Below are positions 62,163 to 64,000 of a stretch of DNA of 64,000 nucleotides, piece by piece. The stretch comes from Mesorhizobium neociceri. Lineage in GTDB: Bacteria; Pseudomonadota; Alphaproteobacteria; Rhizobiales; Rhizobiaceae. The position numbers were made by a program, and so were the translations under genes. The DNA is taken from assembly GCF_013520985.1 (NCBI RefSeq), contig NZ_JACDTY010000001.1, forward strand, positions 248,001 through 312,000, given 5' to 3'. The notes beneath the pieces were generated by a model. That model made no database searches, was not told where the DNA came from, and saw only the letters and a program-made list of their open reading frames with translations. Every line of letters starts with the position of its first letter. Within the stretch, counting starts at the first letter, position 1.

Positions 62163-62337
62163 TCTCCCCCCTTGTGGGGGAGATGCCCGGCAGGGCAGAG
62201 GGGGGCGCTGTCCCGCCGACCTTCAGACAGGGTGATACCTGCGCACGTCCCTCAGCGCGCCAAGGTCAAATTGAAAGCTTGCGTTCCTTCGCGCCCCCCT
62301 CTGTCCTGCCGGACATCTCCCCCACTCGGGGGGAGAT
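62163..62337. repeat. Intergenic palindromic repeat, type C
   Basis: CTCCCCCCTTGTGGGGGAGATG at one end and CATCTCCCCCACTCGGGGGGAG at the other. CCGGCAGGGCAGAGGGGGGCG faces CGCCCCCCTCTGTCCTGCCGG. It differs in sequence from types A and B but has the same plan. It lies between convergent genes. Confidence 0.8.
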
Positions 62338-62360
62338 CGGCCGATTCCAAAGGCTGCCGC

Positions 62361-63299
62361 TTAAATCGTCTGCTTTTTCCCATCCTTCACCGGCATCAGG
62401 TCGACGCCGTTCACCTTGGCGATATGCGTGGCCAGCATCGGCACGAACTGTTCGGCCGGGCCGGTGGCATGGGCGCCGGCGAAGGAGTTTTTGGTGGCAT
62501 TGCCGAGCGGGTTGGCGATGCCGGCGGCACCCGCCATCGATTCCAGATAGGTCAGGTCCTTGAAGGCGTTGGCAATGGTGAATTTATGCGCGTCGCGGTC
62601 GCCTTCCAGCGTCCAGCGCATGAAGGTCTGGTAGAAGCCGCAATCCATGCGGCCGTTGCGGATGACGCTGTCGAAGCGCGGCGGCGAAATGCCGACCTTT
62701 TCGGCCAGCGCCAGCGCCTCGGAATAGATCGCGGCGTAACCCAGCGAGATGAAGTTGTTGAGCAGCTTCATGCGGTGGCCGTCGCCGGTGTCGCCGATAT
62801 GGACGATGCGGCCGGCCCAGGTTTCGATGACGGGCTTTACACGCGCAAAGAGCGCGTCGGGCGCGCCGACCATGGCATCGAGCATGCCTTCCCAGGCTTC
62901 CTTGGGCGTGCGGCTCAGCGGGGCATCGACGAAGTCGACGCCGATCTCCTTCAGTTCCGCCGCCAGCGCCACCGTCGAGACCGGATCGGAGGTCGAGCAA
63001 TCGACGACGACCGAGCCCTTCTTCAGGCCTTCCTTGAGGCCGCCGGGGCCACGGATGATGGCTTCGACCTCGCGCGAGCCGGTGACGCAGATGAAGACGA
63101 TATCGGATGCCGCAGCCACCTCGCGCGAGGTCGCTGCCTCCGTGGCGCCGCGGCCCAGCAGGTCCTCCGCCGGCTTGCGGTTCTTGCGGCCGAGGAAAGT
63201 CAGCTTATAGCCCTTGTCGACGATGTTCTTGGCGATGCCGTGCCCCATCAGGCCAAGGCCGATGAAACCGATCTTTTCGCTCGCGGCAGTCGTGGTCAT
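62361..63299 (-). CDS. NAD(P)-dependent beta-hydroxyacid dehydrogenase (HIBADH family)
   Basis: A 312-residue enzyme of the 6-phosphogluconate/3-hydroxyisobutyrate dehydrogenase family. The Rossmann motif is GFIGLGLMGHGIAKNI (10-25). The substrate loop is CSTSDPVST and the catalytic lysine is in DGHRMKLLNNFIS. The family also holds tartronate semialdehyde reductases and L-threonate-type dehydrogenases. It is divergent from the epimerase gene, with a GntR-type palindrome in the gap. A sugar-acid derived substrate is likely. Confidence 0.83.
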   Translation of the reverse strand: MTTTAASEKIGFIGLGLMGHGIAKNIVDKGYKLTFLGRKNRKPAEDLLGRGATEAATSREVAAASDIVFICVTGSREVEAIIRGPGGLKEGLKKGSVVVDCSTSDPVSTVALAAELKEIGVDFVDAPLSRTPKEAWEGMLDAMVGAPDALFARVKPVIETWAGRIVHIGDTGDGHRMKLLNNFISLGYAAIYSEALALAEKVGISPPRFDSVIRNGRMDCGFYQTFMRWTLEGDRDAHKFTIANAFKDLTYLESMAGAAGIANPLGNATKNSFAGAHATGPAEQFVPMLATHIAKVNGVDLMPVKDGKKQTI

Positions 63300-63372
63300 G
63301 TCGTGAAGTCCTGTTGCGATGATTGATATCAGGCGTCGCCGTTTTGCAGGCGGGGGTGGTTGCGGAGCGCCA

Positions 63373-63387
63373 TATTGTCTGACAATA
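63373..63387. promoter_or_regulatory. Candidate GntR/FadR-type operator in the oxidoreductase-epimerase gap
   Basis: TATTGTC-T-GACAATA is a perfect palindrome with a central T, 30 bases before the epimerase start and 74 bases before the oxidoreductase start. It shares the TTGTC-N-GACAA core with 59933-59945. Confidence 0.65.
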
Positions 63388-63416
63388 CACAGGAATCCTA
63401 GGCACTGGAGACGAAA

Positions 63417-64000
63417 ATGACGAAGCGGATCATGTTCACCGGCGGCAGCGGCAAGGCCGGGCGCCACGTCGTGCAATATCTGGTCGAACAGGGCTGCCAG
63501 GTGCTCAACATCGACACCAAGCCGCTCGACAATCCCAAAGTGCGTACGCTGATCACCGACATCACCGACAGCGGCCAGGTGTTCAACGCGCTGTCGAGCT
63601 ATATGGGGCTGCACGAATTCGACCCGTCGCTGCGTCCGCAGCCGGTCGATGCCGTGGTGCATTTCGCCGCCATCCCGCGCATCATGATCACGCCCGACAA
63701 TGAGGTGTTCCGCATCAATGCGATGGGCACCTACAACGTCATCGAGGCGGCGGTGAAGCTTGGCATCCGCAAAGTGGTGATCGCGTCCAGCGAGACGACC
63801 TATGGCGTGGTGTTCGCCAACGAGCCGCGCGACCCTAAATATTTCCCGCTCGACGAAGAATACGACGTCGATCCGATGGACAGCTATGCGCTGTCCAAGG
63901 TCGTCAACGAGCACACGGCGCGCGCCTTTGCGCAGCGCAACGGCACCGATATCTACGCGTTGCGCATCGGCAACGTCATCGAGCCGCACGAGTACTTGCT
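63417..64000 (+). CDS. NAD-dependent epimerase/dehydratase family protein (partial, 3' end cut)
   Basis: The reading frame starts at ATG 63417 and is open to the end of the window (about 194 residues). The N-terminus has the extended-SDR motif FTGGSGKAGRH (7-17), then VVHFAAIPR, SSETTYG and the catalytic YALSK. It resembles UDP-sugar epimerases and uronate or sugar-lactone dehydrogenases of the extended SDR type. ATG 63417 has GGAG ten bases before it. It is divergent from the HIBADH-family gene and probably shares its regulator. Confidence 0.85.
   Translation, partial: MTKRIMFTGGSGKAGRHVVQYLVEQGCQVLNIDTKPLDNPKVRTLITDITDSGQVFNALSSYMGLHEFDPSLRPQPVDAVVHFAAIPRIMITPDNEVFRINAMGTYNVIEAAVKLGIRKVVIASSETTYGVVFANEPRDPKYFPLDEEYDVDPMDSYALSKVVNEHTARAFAQRNGTDIYALRIGNVIEPHEYL

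Overview
This window is high-GC alphaproteobacterial DNA that looks like a soil or symbiotic Rhizobiales, most likely Mesorhizobium or a close relative. The gene order of the alpha-galactoside (agp/aga) and protocatechuate (pca) loci matches what is known from Sinorhizobium, several intergenic palindromes are of the type common in Rhizobiales, and solute-binding ABC importers are very frequent. There are no rRNA or tRNA genes, no CRISPR array, no insertion sequence and no phage gene. The species was not tested by a search, so this placement is inference.

Layout. (1) 1-3732: a CUT1 sugar ABC importer (partial binding protein, two permeases, ATPase). (2) 3751-13902: an AraC activator divergent from an alpha-galactoside operon, GH4 enzyme - SBP5 binding protein - two permeases - fused double ATPase - second GH4 enzyme (agpT / agaL1-agpABCD-agaL2 type). 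(3) 14028-16504: an acetolactate-synthase-like ThDP enzyme and an FMN reductase. (4) 16859-22937: a 2-hydroxyacid dehydrogenase divergent from a LacI-regulated CUT2 sugar importer with a ketose-3-epimerase-like TIM barrel. (5) 23097-40125: an aromatic block. It holds a LivKGFHM-type importer with coniferyl-alcohol-dehydrogenase-like and vanillin-dehydrogenase-like genes, pcaQ, pcaDCHGB-pobA, pcaIJF and pcaR. Together these cover uptake of a lignin-derived aromatic, 4-hydroxybenzoate to protocatechuate, ring cleavage, and the beta-ketoadipate pathway to succinyl-CoA and acetyl-CoA. (6) 40244-44302: a Gfo/Idh/MocA oxidoreductase, a TIM-barrel isomerase, a MocD-like membrane di-iron oxygenase and a PanB-like aldolase, resembling a rhizopine-type cyclitol pathway. 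(7) 44267-48335: a HAL-family protein that lacks the MIO serine, an ornithine-cyclodeaminase-like protein and an MFS exporter. (8) 48574-55809: a molybdenum hydroxylase operon whose large subunit is split in two, with MoxR and VWA maturation factors, an SRPBCC protein and an amidohydrolase. (9) 55923-64000: an AraC regulator, a gluconate-5-dehydrogenase-like SDR, a second CUT2 importer arranged divergently, a FadR-type GntR regulator, a beta-hydroxyacid dehydrogenase and a truncated NAD-dependent epimerase.

The most interesting points are regulatory and structural. The PcaQ box, promoter and 5' end of pcaD appear to be duplicated in inverted orientation in front of the aromatic importer operon. 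A palindromic repeat sits in frame inside a VWA (CoxE-like) gene. Five in-frame 24-bp tandem repeats expand the signal peptide of the alpha-galactoside binding protein. Candidate operators were read for LacI (TAAATCGATTTA), PcaQ (GTAACC-N4-GGTTAA), PcaR (GTTCGCATTGCGAAC) and GntR (TTGTC-N-GACAA). The HAL-family and PanB-like proteins both lack canonical catalytic residues.
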